A DNA stretch of 64,000 nt from Maricaulis sp048269565 (GTDB lineage: Bacteria > Pseudomonadota > Alphaproteobacteria > Caulobacterales > Maricaulaceae): NCBI RefSeq assembly GCF_048269565.1, contig NZ_JBLXIK010000004.1, positions 1-64,000 on the forward strand, in the 5' to 3' direction. Positions within the stretch are counted from its first letter, which is position 1; each line of letters starts with the position of its first letter. The position numbers and the translations under genes are program-made. Shown piece by piece: positions 16,451-25,334 of this stretch. The notes beneath the pieces are model-generated. The model was not told the origin of the DNA. It did not search any database and saw only the letters and a program-made list of their open reading frames with translations.

Positions 16451-17719
16451 TCAGATCCGGCTCGCTGCAAACGGCTTGGGATCGACCGGCGGTGTCTCGC
16501 TGTCCATCAGGGCCGCGAGCAGGCCGGCCGAGCCCATCGCCTGGGTCCAGCCGAGATGACCATGGCCGGTGGTCAGCCACAGGCCCTTGGCGCGGGTTTC
16601 GCCGATGAAGGGGCGGCCATCGGCACTCATCGGCCGGAAGCCGGCCCAGGCATTGATCTCGCCGGCCAGTAGCTGGTCGGCGAATTGCGGATAGATGGCG
16701 CGGACCAGGGATTTGAGGTTCTCGACGCGTTCGGTGCGCAGGCGTCTGTCATTGCCGGCGATCTCGGCGGTGCCGGCGATGCGCAGACGATTGCCCATCG
16801 GCGTGATGATGGTGTGCAACGCCTCGTCGAACACCGGCCTGCCAGGGCGGTCTTCGAGACCCGACATGTCCAGGGTCAGCGAATAGCCCTTCACCGGACG
16901 CACCGGCAGATGCAGGCCCAGCGGCTTGAGCAATGACCAGGCGGTGTGTCCGGCGGCGAGGACGATGGTGTCGGTCTCGATCTCCTCGGTCTCGGTGCGC
17001 ACGCCGATGATCTGGCCGCCGCGATCCATCAGCTCGACGACGCGCGTCTGCCATTCGAACACCACGCCGGCGTCCTGCGCTGCGGCCGCCAGACCGGTGG
17101 TGAAGCGATGGGCATCGCCGGATTCATCGTCGGGGAAATGGATCGCACCGGCGATCTTGCCGGCGATCCCGGCCAGTTGCGGCTCCAGCGCCAGCGTCTG
17201 CTCGCGGTCGAGCACCTCATAGCGCAGGCCGAGCGGCACCAGCCGGTCGGCGGCCAGGATGGAGGCCTCGATCGCCGCCGGGGTGCGGCAGAGTTTGAGC
17301 GTGCCGCGCCGGAGGTTGTCGAACTGGAGCCCCAGCTCATCGCGCACGGTCTGGGTCTGGGCCAGACTATAGCGCGACAGGGCGAAATTGGCCTGGCTGG
17401 CGGCGGCGTGGCGCTGGTGGGTGGAATTGCGCAGGAAGCGCAGACCCCAGCCGATCAGGCCCGGCAGCGGCGCCAGCCGCAATTTCATCGCAGCGGCGGG
17501 GTCAAACAGCGAGGCGATCAATTGCCCGGCGACGCCCGGCTGGTTCCACGGCTCCGGCTCCGACGGTGTCAGCGCGCCGGCATTGGCGAAACTGGTCTCC
17601 AGCGCCGGCCCCTCCAGGGCGTCGAGCACGGTGACGGCATGGCCGTGCCGACACAGCGTCCAGGCGGCGGAAACGCCCGCCAGTCCGGCTCCGATAATGA
17701 TGATCTCGCGGCGTCTCAA
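16451..17719 (-). CDS. dadA: D-amino acid dehydrogenase (DadA-type FAD oxidoreductase)
   Basis: A 422-residue flavoprotein with the N-terminal dinucleotide motif GAGLAGVSAAWTL, a DAO-type substrate domain, and the C-terminal FAD contact GHGHLGWTQAMGSAGLLA, typical of DadA. It oxidises D-amino acids to keto acids at the membrane, passing electrons to quinone. The start is TTG at 17719 with GGAGGG just upstream; the ATG at 17791 would add 24 unlikely residues. It is divergent from an ArsR-methyltransferase gene (96 nt apart), which might regulate it. No alr/dadX racemase is adjacent. Confidence 0.86.
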   Translation of the reverse strand: MRRREIIIIGAGLAGVSAAWTLCRHGHAVTVLDALEGPALETSFANAGALTPSEPEPWNQPGVAGQLIASLFDPAAAMKLRLAPLPGLIGWGLRFLRNSTHQRHAAASQANFALSRYSLAQTQTVRDELGLQFDNLRRGTLKLCRTPAAIEASILAADRLVPLGLRYEVLDREQTLALEPQLAGIAGKIAGAIHFPDDESGDAHRFTTGLAAAAQDAGVVFEWQTRVVELMDRGGQIIGVRTETEEIETDTIVLAAGHTAWSLLKPLGLHLPVRPVKGYSLTLDMSGLEDRPGRPVFDEALHTIITPMGNRLRIAGTAEIAGNDRRLRTERVENLKSLVRAIYPQFADQLLAGEINAWAGFRPMSADGRPFIGETRAKGLWLTTGHGHLGWTQAMGSAGLLAALMDSETPPVDPKPFAASRI

Positions 17720-17815
17720 ATCGCCCTCCAGAATCCGGCATACAGGCTTGCCTTTGAACTTCGTCGCGATGCGGATAAAAGCAAGGGACATTCCGCACTT
17801 ACAGGCAAGATTCCG

Positions 17816-18760
17816 ATGGACGCACTGGTCACCCAGCTCAAGGCAATCGCCGAACCGACCCGGCTTCGGGTGGTCTCGCTATTGTCACGCGGCGAACTGA
17901 CCGTGTCGGAACTCGTGCATGTGCTGGGGCAAAGCCAGCCGCGCGTCAGCCGCCATCTCAAACTCCTGACCGATGCCCGCCTCGCCGAACGCCTGCCCGA
18001 GGGGGCTTATGTGTTTTATCGCCTGACCGATGCCGGTGGCGGCCGCAAGCTGGCGGAAATTGTCACCGATCTCCTGCCCGCTGACGATCCGGTGCTGACG
18101 CGCGATTTCGCCCGGCTGGAATCGATCAAGCAGGCGCGCGCCGTCGCGGCGCAGACCTATTTCGAGAGCGTCGCCGAGGACTGGGACCAGATCCGGCGCC
18201 TGCATCTCGCCGACGCCGAGGTCGAGGCGGCGATGCGCGAGCTGGCGGGGCCGGGCCCGTTTGATCTGATGATCGATGTCGGCGTCGGCACCGGCCGTGT
18301 GCTCGAGCTGTTCGCCGACCGTGTCCAGCGCGGCGTTGGCGTCGATATCAACCACTCCATGCTCAATGTTGCTCGCCTCAACCTGGCCAATGCCGGCCTG
18401 GCCAATTGTTCGGTGCGCCATGCCGATGTCGGCGCGCTGCCGTTCGAGAACGCCGCCGCCGATCTCGTCACCGTGCACCAGGTTTTGCACTATCTCGACG
18501 ACCCCGCCGGTGCCGTCACCGAATGCGGCCGCTTGCTCAAACCCGGTGGCCGCCTCCTGATCGTCGATTTCGCACCGCACCAGCTGGAAACCCTGCGCGA
18601 GGATCACTATCACCGCCGCCTCGGCTTCTCCGACGAGGAGATGCAAGCCTGGATCGAAGGCGCCGGCCTGAAACTGGCGCACCAGACCTCGCTGCACCCC
18701 GATGAGCCCAGCGGGCAATTGACGATGAAAATCTGGGTCGCTGTTCCGAGTGATGGGTAG
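17816..18760 (+). CDS. ArsR-family regulator fused to a SAM-dependent methyltransferase
   Basis: A 314-residue protein. Residues 1-90 form an ArsR winged helix (IAEPTRLRVVSLLSRGELTV, QSQPRVSRHLKLLTDARLAE). About 110-305 form a class I methyltransferase with motif I DVGVGTGRVLELF, motif II GVGVDINHSML and HQVLHYLDDP. No cysteines lie in the winged helix, so classical metal sensing is unlikely. The SAM fold may act as the ligand sensor or as an enzyme. Similar fusions elsewhere often sit beside metF/metH; here the neighbour is the divergent dadA. The start at 17816 begins the HTH cleanly. An extension upstream overlaps dadA antisense and was rejected. Confidence 0.88.
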   Translation: MDALVTQLKAIAEPTRLRVVSLLSRGELTVSELVHVLGQSQPRVSRHLKLLTDARLAERLPEGAYVFYRLTDAGGGRKLAEIVTDLLPADDPVLTRDFARLESIKQARAVAAQTYFESVAEDWDQIRRLHLADAEVEAAMRELAGPGPFDLMIDVGVGTGRVLELFADRVQRGVGVDINHSMLNVARLNLANAGLANCSVRHADVGALPFENAAADLVTVHQVLHYLDDPAGAVTECGRLLKPGGRLLIVDFAPHQLETLREDHYHRRLGFSDEEMQAWIEGAGLKLAHQTSLHPDEPSGQLTMKIWVAVPSDG

Positions 18761-18828
18761 GGGGCTCCCGGCGATGCCTCCCGCCTATTCGAGGCCGCGG
18801 CTTGTTCCGGTGCGTCCAATCGTCTGAG

Positions 18829-20007
18829 CTATCCCCCCGCAGCGGAAAGCCGCTGGGCCCGGTACTGGCTCGGGGTCTGTCCCGTGACCCGTTTGAAGGC
18901 CTTGTAGAAGGATGAGCGGGCGTTGAAACCGACCGAGAGTGCGATGGCAAGCACGGTCTCGCTGCCCGCCATGATTTGCGGCTGAGCCGCCACCACGCGC
19001 CATCTGTTCACATAGTCAAAGAAGCATTCTCCAATCGTCTCGTTGAGGGTCTGGGAGATGTGATTGGGCGAGGTCCCGATCTGGCTGGCCAGCCTTTGCA
19101 ATGAGAGGGCGGGGTCCAGATAGGCCTGGTCTTCGCGCATGGCGCGCTCGATCTTGGCGGCGATCCGGGCGGCCTGGTCGGGGCCGAGGGCGGATCGCAG
19201 ATATTTGCGCTCCCCGGCCTCGTCGGGTGCAGCCTGGTTCTCCTCCCCGGGCTGGACCTCCGGATAACGTCCCTCAAAACCCGGCTTCTGGCGCAGCCCC
19301 CATAGGCCGAGAAACCAGACCAGAATCAGCGCGGTGGCAGCATTGACCCAGTGGCCAGCCAGCTCCAGACCCAGAAAATTCTCACTCACGAGCATGCTGG
19401 TGGCGAGCAGCCATGATCCCCCCAGGAAAAAGACAAGCCAGGCGAGCCAGTCCAGCTCCCGGTCTTCATTGCTGGCAAACAAGTCCCGGATTCGCCTGCC
19501 ATAGGCTGCGAGGCGATACAGGATTCTCGCGACATAATATCCCGACTGTCCGATCCAGCCGATCACCAGCACGAACAGGACGAGCGCGACGACGGGGGGA
19601 AAGATTCCGTCCGGAAGCTCGCCGTGCAGGAACATGGTCGAGCGGGCTGTCGGGTCCATCGCGGCGATCATGGCGCTCGCCATCAGGCCCAGTAATGCGG
19701 GCACAAAATGCCAGACATGGGCTGTTCTCGGGCGCCAGGCGGTCTCGGACGTCAGACCTTCGACATAAAACCACAACATCGGACCCAACAGGAAGAAGGT
19801 CGGGGCCGCGATCGCGGGAAACAGGGCCGGTGCCAGCGGGAACGAGGCGTGGAGGAGTGGTGCCGACGCGATCGCGCCGAAGGCGCAGAAAAACCCGGCA
19901 AGCGGCAGCCCGGTCGGGGCGCGCGCGGACCGCATCAGCAGCACGGATGCGCAAAGCGCCGCCTGGCCGACAGTCGCGCCTGCGAGCATCACATCAAGGG
20001 TGTCCAA
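18829..20007 (-). CDS. AraC-family regulator with N-terminal membrane domain
   Basis: A 392-residue protein. The N-terminal 235 residues contain about seven hydrophobic helices. A charged linker (240-270) leads to a C-terminal double helix-turn-helix: SLQRLASQIGTSPNHISQTL, then AIALSVGFNARSSFYKAFKR and TGQTPSQYRAQR. This is the layout of membrane-bound AraC/XylS proteins common in Caulobacterales and Bacteroidetes, which are proposed to sense a membrane or extracellular signal directly. Its target is not known; the divergent membrane-protein gene at 20244 is the nearest candidate, 236 nt away. Confidence 0.88.
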   Translation of the reverse strand: MDTLDVMLAGATVGQAALCASVLLMRSARAPTGLPLAGFFCAFGAIASAPLLHASFPLAPALFPAIAAPTFFLLGPMLWFYVEGLTSETAWRPRTAHVWHFVPALLGLMASAMIAAMDPTARSTMFLHGELPDGIFPPVVALVLFVLVIGWIGQSGYYVARILYRLAAYGRRIRDLFASNEDRELDWLAWLVFFLGGSWLLATSMLVSENFLGLELAGHWVNAATALILVWFLGLWGLRQKPGFEGRYPEVQPGEENQAAPDEAGERKYLRSALGPDQAARIAAKIERAMREDQAYLDPALSLQRLASQIGTSPNHISQTLNETIGECFFDYVNRWRVVAAQPQIMAGSETVLAIALSVGFNARSSFYKAFKRVTGQTPSQYRAQRLSAAGG

Positions 20008-20243
20008 TAGCCCAGCCTCCGGTTTCCCGCTTGATTAGGCACCCTGTGGCGCGATGACAAGCGGCGAGCCTGAAGCCCGGTGTCCGGCCCGGCAGGCGCG
20101 GACAGAAAACTGTCTCAGCCGACAGGCCCGGCCGACAGGCAGGCGTCCGCTGGTCCAGGGATGCGGCTTGTCACGATCGACATTGCGCGGGCGATGGCCT
20201 GGCCGGACCCGGTCGGTCAAGGAAGCCGCAGAGGAGAATCTGC

Positions 20244-20924
20244 ATGATCAGTTTTCAAAGAATTGGCGGCCTGTCGGCACTGGTTGCGGCGGCCACATAT
20301 CTGGTGGGGTTCTGGCTCTATTTTCAACTTCTCGAGCCGGCCCAATATGGCAGCTCGCTTCTGCCGCCGCTGCAACACGCCGGTTTCCTCGCGGAAAACG
20401 AGGCTCTGATGCGGGGCTGGAACTTCATCATCTACATCGTGAACGGCGTTTTCCTGACGGTCCTGGCGATCGCGGTTCACCGTCGCCTGGCAGGAGCGCC
20501 CACCGGCCTGGCACTCTGCGCCACGGCGTTCGGCTTGATGTGGGCGACGCTCGTGCTGGCCAGCGGCATGGTGGCCAATGTCAGCCTGGGGGTTATCACC
20601 GGATTGTACGAGACCGAGCCTGTCCAGGCGGCCGGCGCCTGGCTGGTCCTGACGACGGTGCAGGAGGGGCTTGGCGGTGGCAATGAGCTCGTCGGCGGGC
20701 TCTGGATCCTGCTGGTCAGTGCCGCAGCCCAGTGCGCCCGATCTCTTCCAGCCTGGCTCAATCTCCTGGGGGTCGTAATCGGGCTGGCCGGACTGCTGAC
20801 CCTGCTTCCCGGCTTGACCGATGCGGGTGCTGTTTTTGGTCTGGGCATGATCGCCTGGTTCCTCGCCGTCGGCTTTGCCCTGCTGTTCGGACGCCGCCCG
20901 GATGAATCGGTCGCCAGCCGCTGA
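20244..20924 (+). CDS. DUF4386-like multi-span membrane protein
   Basis: A 226-residue protein with six or seven hydrophobic helices (for example LSALVAAATYLVGFWLYFQL near the start and FGLGMIAWFLAVGFALLFG at the end) and few charged residues. The pattern resembles DUF4386-type membrane proteins, whose function is unknown. It is preceded by GAGGAGAATCTGC, a good ribosome site. A second membrane protein gene starts 50 nt downstream. It is divergent from the membrane-anchored AraC gene, which may regulate it. Confidence 0.7.
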   Translation: MISFQRIGGLSALVAAATYLVGFWLYFQLLEPAQYGSSLLPPLQHAGFLAENEALMRGWNFIIYIVNGVFLTVLAIAVHRRLAGAPTGLALCATAFGLMWATLVLASGMVANVSLGVITGLYETEPVQAAGAWLVLTTVQEGLGGGNELVGGLWILLVSAAAQCARSLPAWLNLLGVVIGLAGLLTLLPGLTDAGAVFGLGMIAWFLAVGFALLFGRRPDESVASR

Positions 20925-20974
20925 GATTGCATCGATCCTGCGCACAATTTCACCGTCACACTGAAAGTCACTTG

Positions 20975-21643
20975 ATGGAACTTCCTCAAATCGCCCTGAT
21001 TCATCTGGCTGCGGGATGCATCACCATTCTTGCCGGAACTGTTGCCCTGGCATCCGCCAAGGGCCGGCGTCTGCATCGGTGGGCGGGCACTGTGTTCGTC
21101 GCCGTCATGCTCTGCCTGACCCTCAGCGGCCTGTATCTCAGTTACAGCCGCGAGATCATATTCACGGCGTTTCTTGCAATCCTCGCCTCGCATCTGGTCA
21201 TCACCGGCTGGTTTGCTGCCAGACACAAAGACGGGACAACCCGCCGGGTGGAGATATCGGCGCTCTTGCTGATCATGCTGAACACGGCGGTGTGTCTGGC
21301 AGCTGGCCTGCATCTCTCGATCGCCGGCAATGATGCCCCCGAACTGCCCTCGGCTGCCGAGTATTTCATCGTCGCCGGGTTTTCGGGCTTTTTGTCGATC
21401 CTCGATTTCAGGGCGATGAGACCGGCAGGCCTCGACGCTCGGGGCCGCATCGCCCGCCATCTCTGGCGCATGTGCTTCGCCCTGTTCATTGCCGTGGGCA
21501 TATTCTCCGGGGGCAATAGCAATATTCTCCCTGAATTCGCACAACACCCCATAATCCTGGCGGCGCCGGTCGTGGCGGTTCTGGCCGTGATGGTCTTCTT
21601 CCTCTTGCGCGTCTGGCTTGGGCGCGGGCCTCCGGCCGCATAG
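20975..21643 (+). CDS. DUF2306-like multi-span membrane protein
   Basis: A 222-residue protein with seven or so helices (HLAAGCITILAGTVALASAK, AGTVFVAVMLCLTLSGLYL, then several more) and a basic RRLHRWAG loop typical of DUF2306-like proteins, which have histidines next to helix ends as in b-type redox proteins. Function is unknown. The start ATG at 20975 is chosen because the first helix follows at once; the ribosome site is weak. It follows the DUF4386-like gene by 50 nt, so the two are probably one operon. Confidence 0.65.
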   Translation: MELPQIALIHLAAGCITILAGTVALASAKGRRLHRWAGTVFVAVMLCLTLSGLYLSYSREIIFTAFLAILASHLVITGWFAARHKDGTTRRVEISALLLIMLNTAVCLAAGLHLSIAGNDAPELPSAAEYFIVAGFSGFLSILDFRAMRPAGLDARGRIARHLWRMCFALFIAVGIFSGGNSNILPEFAQHPIILAAPVVAVLAVMVFFLLRVWLGRGPPAA

Positions 21644-21742
21644 GTCTGCCTATTCCGGAGCGCCAGTGCTCGCGCGCCCCTTGGCTCCCCCAGACTTTCT
21701 GCTAAGACCGAACCGTGTTTTATCGCGACGGTTGAGAGACAA

Positions 21743-23158
21743 ATGGACAAGACATTCCAGCTCGGTTGGGAAGAGTGGGCGGCATTTCCCAAGCTGGGGC
21801 TGCCGGCGGTGCGGGCCAAGGTGGATACCGGGGCGCGGACTTCGGCGCTGCATGCGGTCTCGGTCGAGCCCTTCGGGCCGCTCGACAAGCCGCAGGTGCG
21901 CTTCATCATGCACCCGGTGCCGGACAAGCCGGAGATCGAGGTCGTCTGCTCGGCGCCGGCGGTTGACCGGCGCGAGGTGACCTCGTCGAATGGCGAGCGT
22001 GAATTGCGCTGGGTGATCGAGACGCCGATCCGGATCGGTGACCGCACCTGGCCGGTCGAGCTGACCCTGACCAATCGCGAATCCATGACCTACCGCATGC
22101 TGCTCGGCCGCCAGGCGATCGGCGAGGACATGACGGTCAGTCCGGGCCAGTCCTGCGCCCAGGGCGTTCTGGATTACGAGCTCTACAAGGATTTCCCGCG
22201 CCGCCGCCCGGTCAAACGGCCCTTGCGCGTGGCGATCCTGACGCGCGAGCCGAATAATTATTCCTCCCAGCGCCTGAAGGATGCCGCCGAGACGCGCGGC
22301 CATGTCGTCGAGATGATCAATACCGCGCGCTGCACCCTGGCGCTCGATGCGGCTGATCCGCGGGTGTTCTATGATGGCAAGCCACTGCCGGCCTATGACG
22401 CCATCATTCCGCGTATCGGCGCCAGCATGACGGGGTATGGCATGGCGGTGCTGCGCCAGTTCAACATGATGGGGGCGTATTGCCTCAATACGGCCGAGGC
22501 GATCGGCGCCTCGCGCGACAAGCTCTATGCGCACCAGGTGCTGGCGCGCGAGGGCATTGCCATGCCGGTAACGGCCTTTGCCCATTCGCCGAAGGACACC
22601 AACAACCTGATCGCCCATGTCGGCGGCGCGCCGCTGGTGGTGAAGCTGTTGCAGAGCACGCAGGGACGCGGCGTCGTGCTGGCCGAGACCAAGAAGGCCG
22701 CGGAATCGGTGATCGATGCCTTTCGTGGTCTCGAGGCCAATTTCATCGTCCAGGAATTCGTCAAGGAAGCGGGCGGTGCCGATATCCGCTGCTTCATCGT
22801 CGGCGGCAAGGTGGTGGCGACCATGATGCGCCAGGGCGAGGCCGGCGAGTTCCGCTCCAATTTGCATCGCGGTGGCTCGGCGACCAAGGTCAGGGTGTCC
22901 AAGGACGAACGCACCGCCGCCCTGCGCGCCGCCAAGGCGCTGGGGCTGTCCGTCGCCGGGGTCGATCTGCTGCGATCCTCGGTGGGGCCGAAAATCCTGG
23001 AAGTGAATTCCTCGCCCGGTCTGGAAGGCGTCGAGCGCACGTCGGGCAAGGATGTCGCCGGCATGATCGTGGAATATATCGAGGACCATGTCCGCCCCGT
23101 GGCGCGCAAGACGGTGCGGCGCAAGCAGGCGGTGGCGGCGAAGCCGGCGGCGGACTGA
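21743..23158 (+). CDS. rimK: RimB-RimK fusion: retropepsin-like domain plus glutamate ligase
   Basis: A 471-residue fusion. About 1-150 is an ATP-dependent zinc protease-like (RimB, retropepsin-fold) domain with KVDTGARTSAL at 26-36. About 160-455 is an ATP-grasp RimK domain (RVAILTREPNNYSS, PRIGASMTGYGMAVLRQF, FIVQEFVKEAGGADIRCFIV, LEVNSSPGLEGVE). RimK adds glutamates to ribosomal protein S6, and RimB is its known regulator encoded separately in Pseudomonas. The C-terminus is a basic Lys/Arg/Ala tail. The gene appears alone. The fused order suggests the regulator acts in cis. Confidence 0.88.
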   Translation: MDKTFQLGWEEWAAFPKLGLPAVRAKVDTGARTSALHAVSVEPFGPLDKPQVRFIMHPVPDKPEIEVVCSAPAVDRREVTSSNGERELRWVIETPIRIGDRTWPVELTLTNRESMTYRMLLGRQAIGEDMTVSPGQSCAQGVLDYELYKDFPRRRPVKRPLRVAILTREPNNYSSQRLKDAAETRGHVVEMINTARCTLALDAADPRVFYDGKPLPAYDAIIPRIGASMTGYGMAVLRQFNMMGAYCLNTAEAIGASRDKLYAHQVLAREGIAMPVTAFAHSPKDTNNLIAHVGGAPLVVKLLQSTQGRGVVLAETKKAAESVIDAFRGLEANFIVQEFVKEAGGADIRCFIVGGKVVATMMRQGEAGEFRSNLHRGGSATKVRVSKDERTAALRAAKALGLSVAGVDLLRSSVGPKILEVNSSPGLEGVERTSGKDVAGMIVEYIEDHVRPVARKTVRRKQAVAAKPAAD

Positions 23159-23540
23159 CGCCTGGATGCGATCGGGGAGGGCGGCGCGTTGAGTGCTGCG
23201 TCTTCCCGGTTCCAGACTGTCAGCGAAAATCACTGTCTGCCATCCTGCCATTCTGTCATCGGCGCGAAAAATGGCTTGTGGGACAGGGGGATGGCGAGTG
23301 TTTGCCAGTGGCAGTCAGCCTGTCATCCTGTCACGGACTGTCATCTCCGCAGCGCCTGCCCCGGCGCGGAAAGCCGGTGAGGGCGGAAAGTTGGGGTGGG
23401 GCCGACAATGTCAAAGAGCGCGAAATCGCATCGATTATAGCCTGGCGGGGCTTGGGGTGGATAAGTCTGTTCTGAAACCATGGGCGCCGGGCAGCTGTTT
23501 TCGGAGGTGGGTAATTTTCCCCGACAAACCGCCACAAAGC
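23159..23540. other. Gene-free spacer after rimK
   Basis: About 380 nt with no convincing open reading frame. There are short repeated phrases such as TGTCATCCTGTCACGGACTGTCATC, but no clean hairpin or terminator was seen. It leads into the block of palindromic elements. Confidence 0.5.
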
Positions 23541-23654
23541 GTCATTCCAGCGCAGGCTGGAACCCAGTTCATAGAGCGCAAACCTCTAATGGGGTGGCGT
23601 TTGCGGGATTCACGATGGCGTCTGAATCTGGGTTCCAGCCTGCGCTGGAATGAC
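23541..23654. repeat. Palindromic intergenic element (copy B)
   Basis: A perfect 27-nt inverted repeat: 23541-23567 pairs with 23628-23654, beginning GTCATTCC and ending GGAATGAC. Each arm contains its own small palindrome (CCAG...CTGG), so two side hairpins can form within the main stem. The 60-nt loop is unremarkable. It shares termini with the element at 32-114. Confidence 0.85.
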
Positions 23655-23718
23655 GATTGTTTGTGCGTTTGGTGATGGCTAAGGCGCGGATACACACCCC
23701 AAACCACACATCACCTTC

Positions 23719-23808
23719 CCCCGGAGGAGCGAAGCGAATTCCGGGGCCTGCCATGCGTTGGCGACCTGCCTGGTTTCCCCTCCGGCAGGCCCCGGAACAA
23801 GTCCGGGG
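23719..23808. repeat. Palindromic intergenic element (copy C)
   Basis: Same design as the others. Outer arms CCCCGGA / TCCGGGG are at 23719-23725 and 23802-23808. A 14-nt inner stem pairs 23739-23752 with 23784-23797. Each flank is also able to form a small hairpin. Confidence 0.75.
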
Positions 23809-23845
23809 AAATAGTTTTTTGATTTTATTCAGGAGACCGGCCCAA

Positions 23846-24010
23846 GCGGCCAGACCCCACCCTGAAAACCATGCCGGGATCCGGCCAGACTGGACTTGTC
23901 TCGTCAAGGGCGCGAAGCGCCGCTGTGCGGTCAGGACCCTTGACGAGACAAGTCCAGTCTGGCGCCCTGCTTGGCAAGGATTTCAGGGATGGGTGCGCCC
24001 GGCGCGGGCC
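23846..24010. repeat. 165-bp repeat, left copy (palindromic element D)
   Basis: A near-identical, gap-free direct copy of 25144-25308 (constant offset 1298). It contains a perfect 26-bp inverted repeat (23885-23910 with 23937-23962) and an outer pair CCCTGAAAACC / GGATTTCAGGG (23860-23870 with 23978-23988). The two copies bracket the lower-GC gene at 24109-24990. Confidence 0.9.
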
Positions 24011-24108
24011 GGGGCGGGGTTGGAGATTCAAGCGATGCTATAAAGGCTTGGCATACGGAAATGGGCGCCGGTCACCAATTATTCGGAAATGTCGTTTGTC
24101 CATGGTTT

Positions 24109-24990
24109 TTAGGTGGCGCACAATTCCGTAGAGATATCGATGACCGCAAGATTCTCGCCCGACCGACGTTGGTATTGCTCTCGTACGGTCCCCCCTGCGG
24201 CGTAGATAGGCAGAAATTGCTCCGACTGACATACGGTGTTTCGTACAGTCTCTGTGAACGAAAATGGAAGCACGATACTATCGCTGCTGACGGTATAATG
24301 CCGAACCAGGACTGTGCCTTCAGCGCGAATCGAACTCAGCTCTGTAACAGCATCAATCCTTCGAACTTCGTCGTGATAACTGGCTAGAAGCGTCAAGGCG
24401 TCAGGCAATCCGTAGCGACGAATCTGCCAAGCCAATACTGTTGCTTGAGCACTCGAACTGGATCCGATCGAGTCGAGTGAGGTGTCTATTCGACGGTTGG
24501 TGGCAGTCGCTGCCCAATTTGCGACGACCACGAAGACCAAACCGATCGCAACCAATTCATATGAAACCCTATGTCGATCAACCGAATTGCTTCGCACTCT
24601 GCTCGGTACAAATATCAGAACAAAGTTCACCAACGGCACAAATGCCAGAAATGCCCAACGCTTTGAACCGAACGCATCATAAGAACGGGCGACTCCAACC
24701 AAACCGAGCCATCCTCCGAGCAAGACACAGCCCATAATTGTCAACGCAACAGCGAGGTCAATGCCATCATTGGAGTAAAGCGTGAGGGGATTCCTCCACA
24801 CACCCGCCAACAAGGCGGCAGCCAAACCAACGCCTGAAGAATGCGCAAAAAATTGTTCTCTGCGCATACGAAAACTTGTCTTTCCGACCAACAATATGGC
24901 GCTGACGGCGCTCAATAAAAACGCGCACAAATAAACCAACAATCCGTGTGCTGCGATCACACTCAAATAGTCGGTACTCGTCACATTCAT
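24109..24990 (-). CDS. Uncharacterised membrane protein, repeat-bracketed, lower GC
   Basis: A 293-residue protein. About five hydrophobic helices (residues 5-155, ending YELVAIGLVFVVVANWAATA) are followed by a soluble domain of about 130 residues. The domain has DEVRRIDAVTEL, a Thr/Val-rich strand segment, VCQSE and a terminal LCAT. That order (Asp-Glu then 'V-T-L', a Cys mid-way and a Cys near the end) resembles a group of uncharacterised bacterial proteins I recall but cannot name. Base composition is visibly more AT-rich than neighbours, suggesting transfer. GCGAGG lies 7 nt before the ATG at 24990, supporting a real gene. No function assigned. Confidence 0.7.
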   Translation of the reverse strand: MNVTSTDYLSVIAAHGLLVYLCAFLLSAVSAILLVGKTSFRMRREQFFAHSSGVGLAAALLAGVWRNPLTLYSNDGIDLAVALTIMGCVLLGGWLGLVGVARSYDAFGSKRWAFLAFVPLVNFVLIFVPSRVRSNSVDRHRVSYELVAIGLVFVVVANWAATATNRRIDTSLDSIGSSSSAQATVLAWQIRRYGLPDALTLLASYHDEVRRIDAVTELSSIRAEGTVLVRHYTVSSDSIVLPFSFTETVRNTVCQSEQFLPIYAAGGTVREQYQRRSGENLAVIDISTELCAT

Positions 24991-25143
24991 AGGCAACCTC
25001 GCCGTTTGCAGTCCACGTCACTTTTCCACACTACAAGGTTCGTCAATAGTACTTCGACCAGCAAAAAAATGATGTAGTTTTCAATAAACGGGGACACTCG
25101 CCATTAATCGCTGACGAGGCCCCCGTCCAACAAGTCGGCCCGG

Positions 25144-25308
25144 GCGGCCAGACCCCGCCCTGAAACCCATGCCGGGATCCGGCCAGACTGGACTTGTCTC
25201 GTCAAGGGCGCGAAGCGCCGCTGCGCGGTCAGGACCCTTGACGAGACAAGTCCAGTCTGGCGCCCTGCTTGGCAAGGGTTTCAGGGATGGATGTGCCTGG
25301 CGCGGGCC
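25144..25308. repeat. 165-bp repeat, right copy (palindromic element E)
   Basis: Direct copy of 23846-24010. The 26-bp inverted repeat is 25183-25208 with 25235-25260, and the outer pair CCCTGAAACCC / GGGTTTCAGGG (25158-25168 with 25276-25286) is perfect. The 135 nt before it, back to the low-GC gene, shows no gene. Confidence 0.9.
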
Positions 25309-25334
25309 GTGTCCCCGCTTTTTCGGCTGCCCGG

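Noticed and set aside
23541..23654. A CRISPR array
   Set aside because: Only paired inverted repeats are present, with no regularly spaced direct repeats or cas genes.
23193..24043. Several reading frames through the palindromic block after rimK
   Set aside because: They translate the inverted repeats, lack ribosome sites and show no domain; the region is repeat DNA.
23846..25308. A transposon or insertion sequence in the repeat block
   Set aside because: No transposase or terminal target duplication is visible. The repeats are direct copies of a palindrome, not inverted ends.
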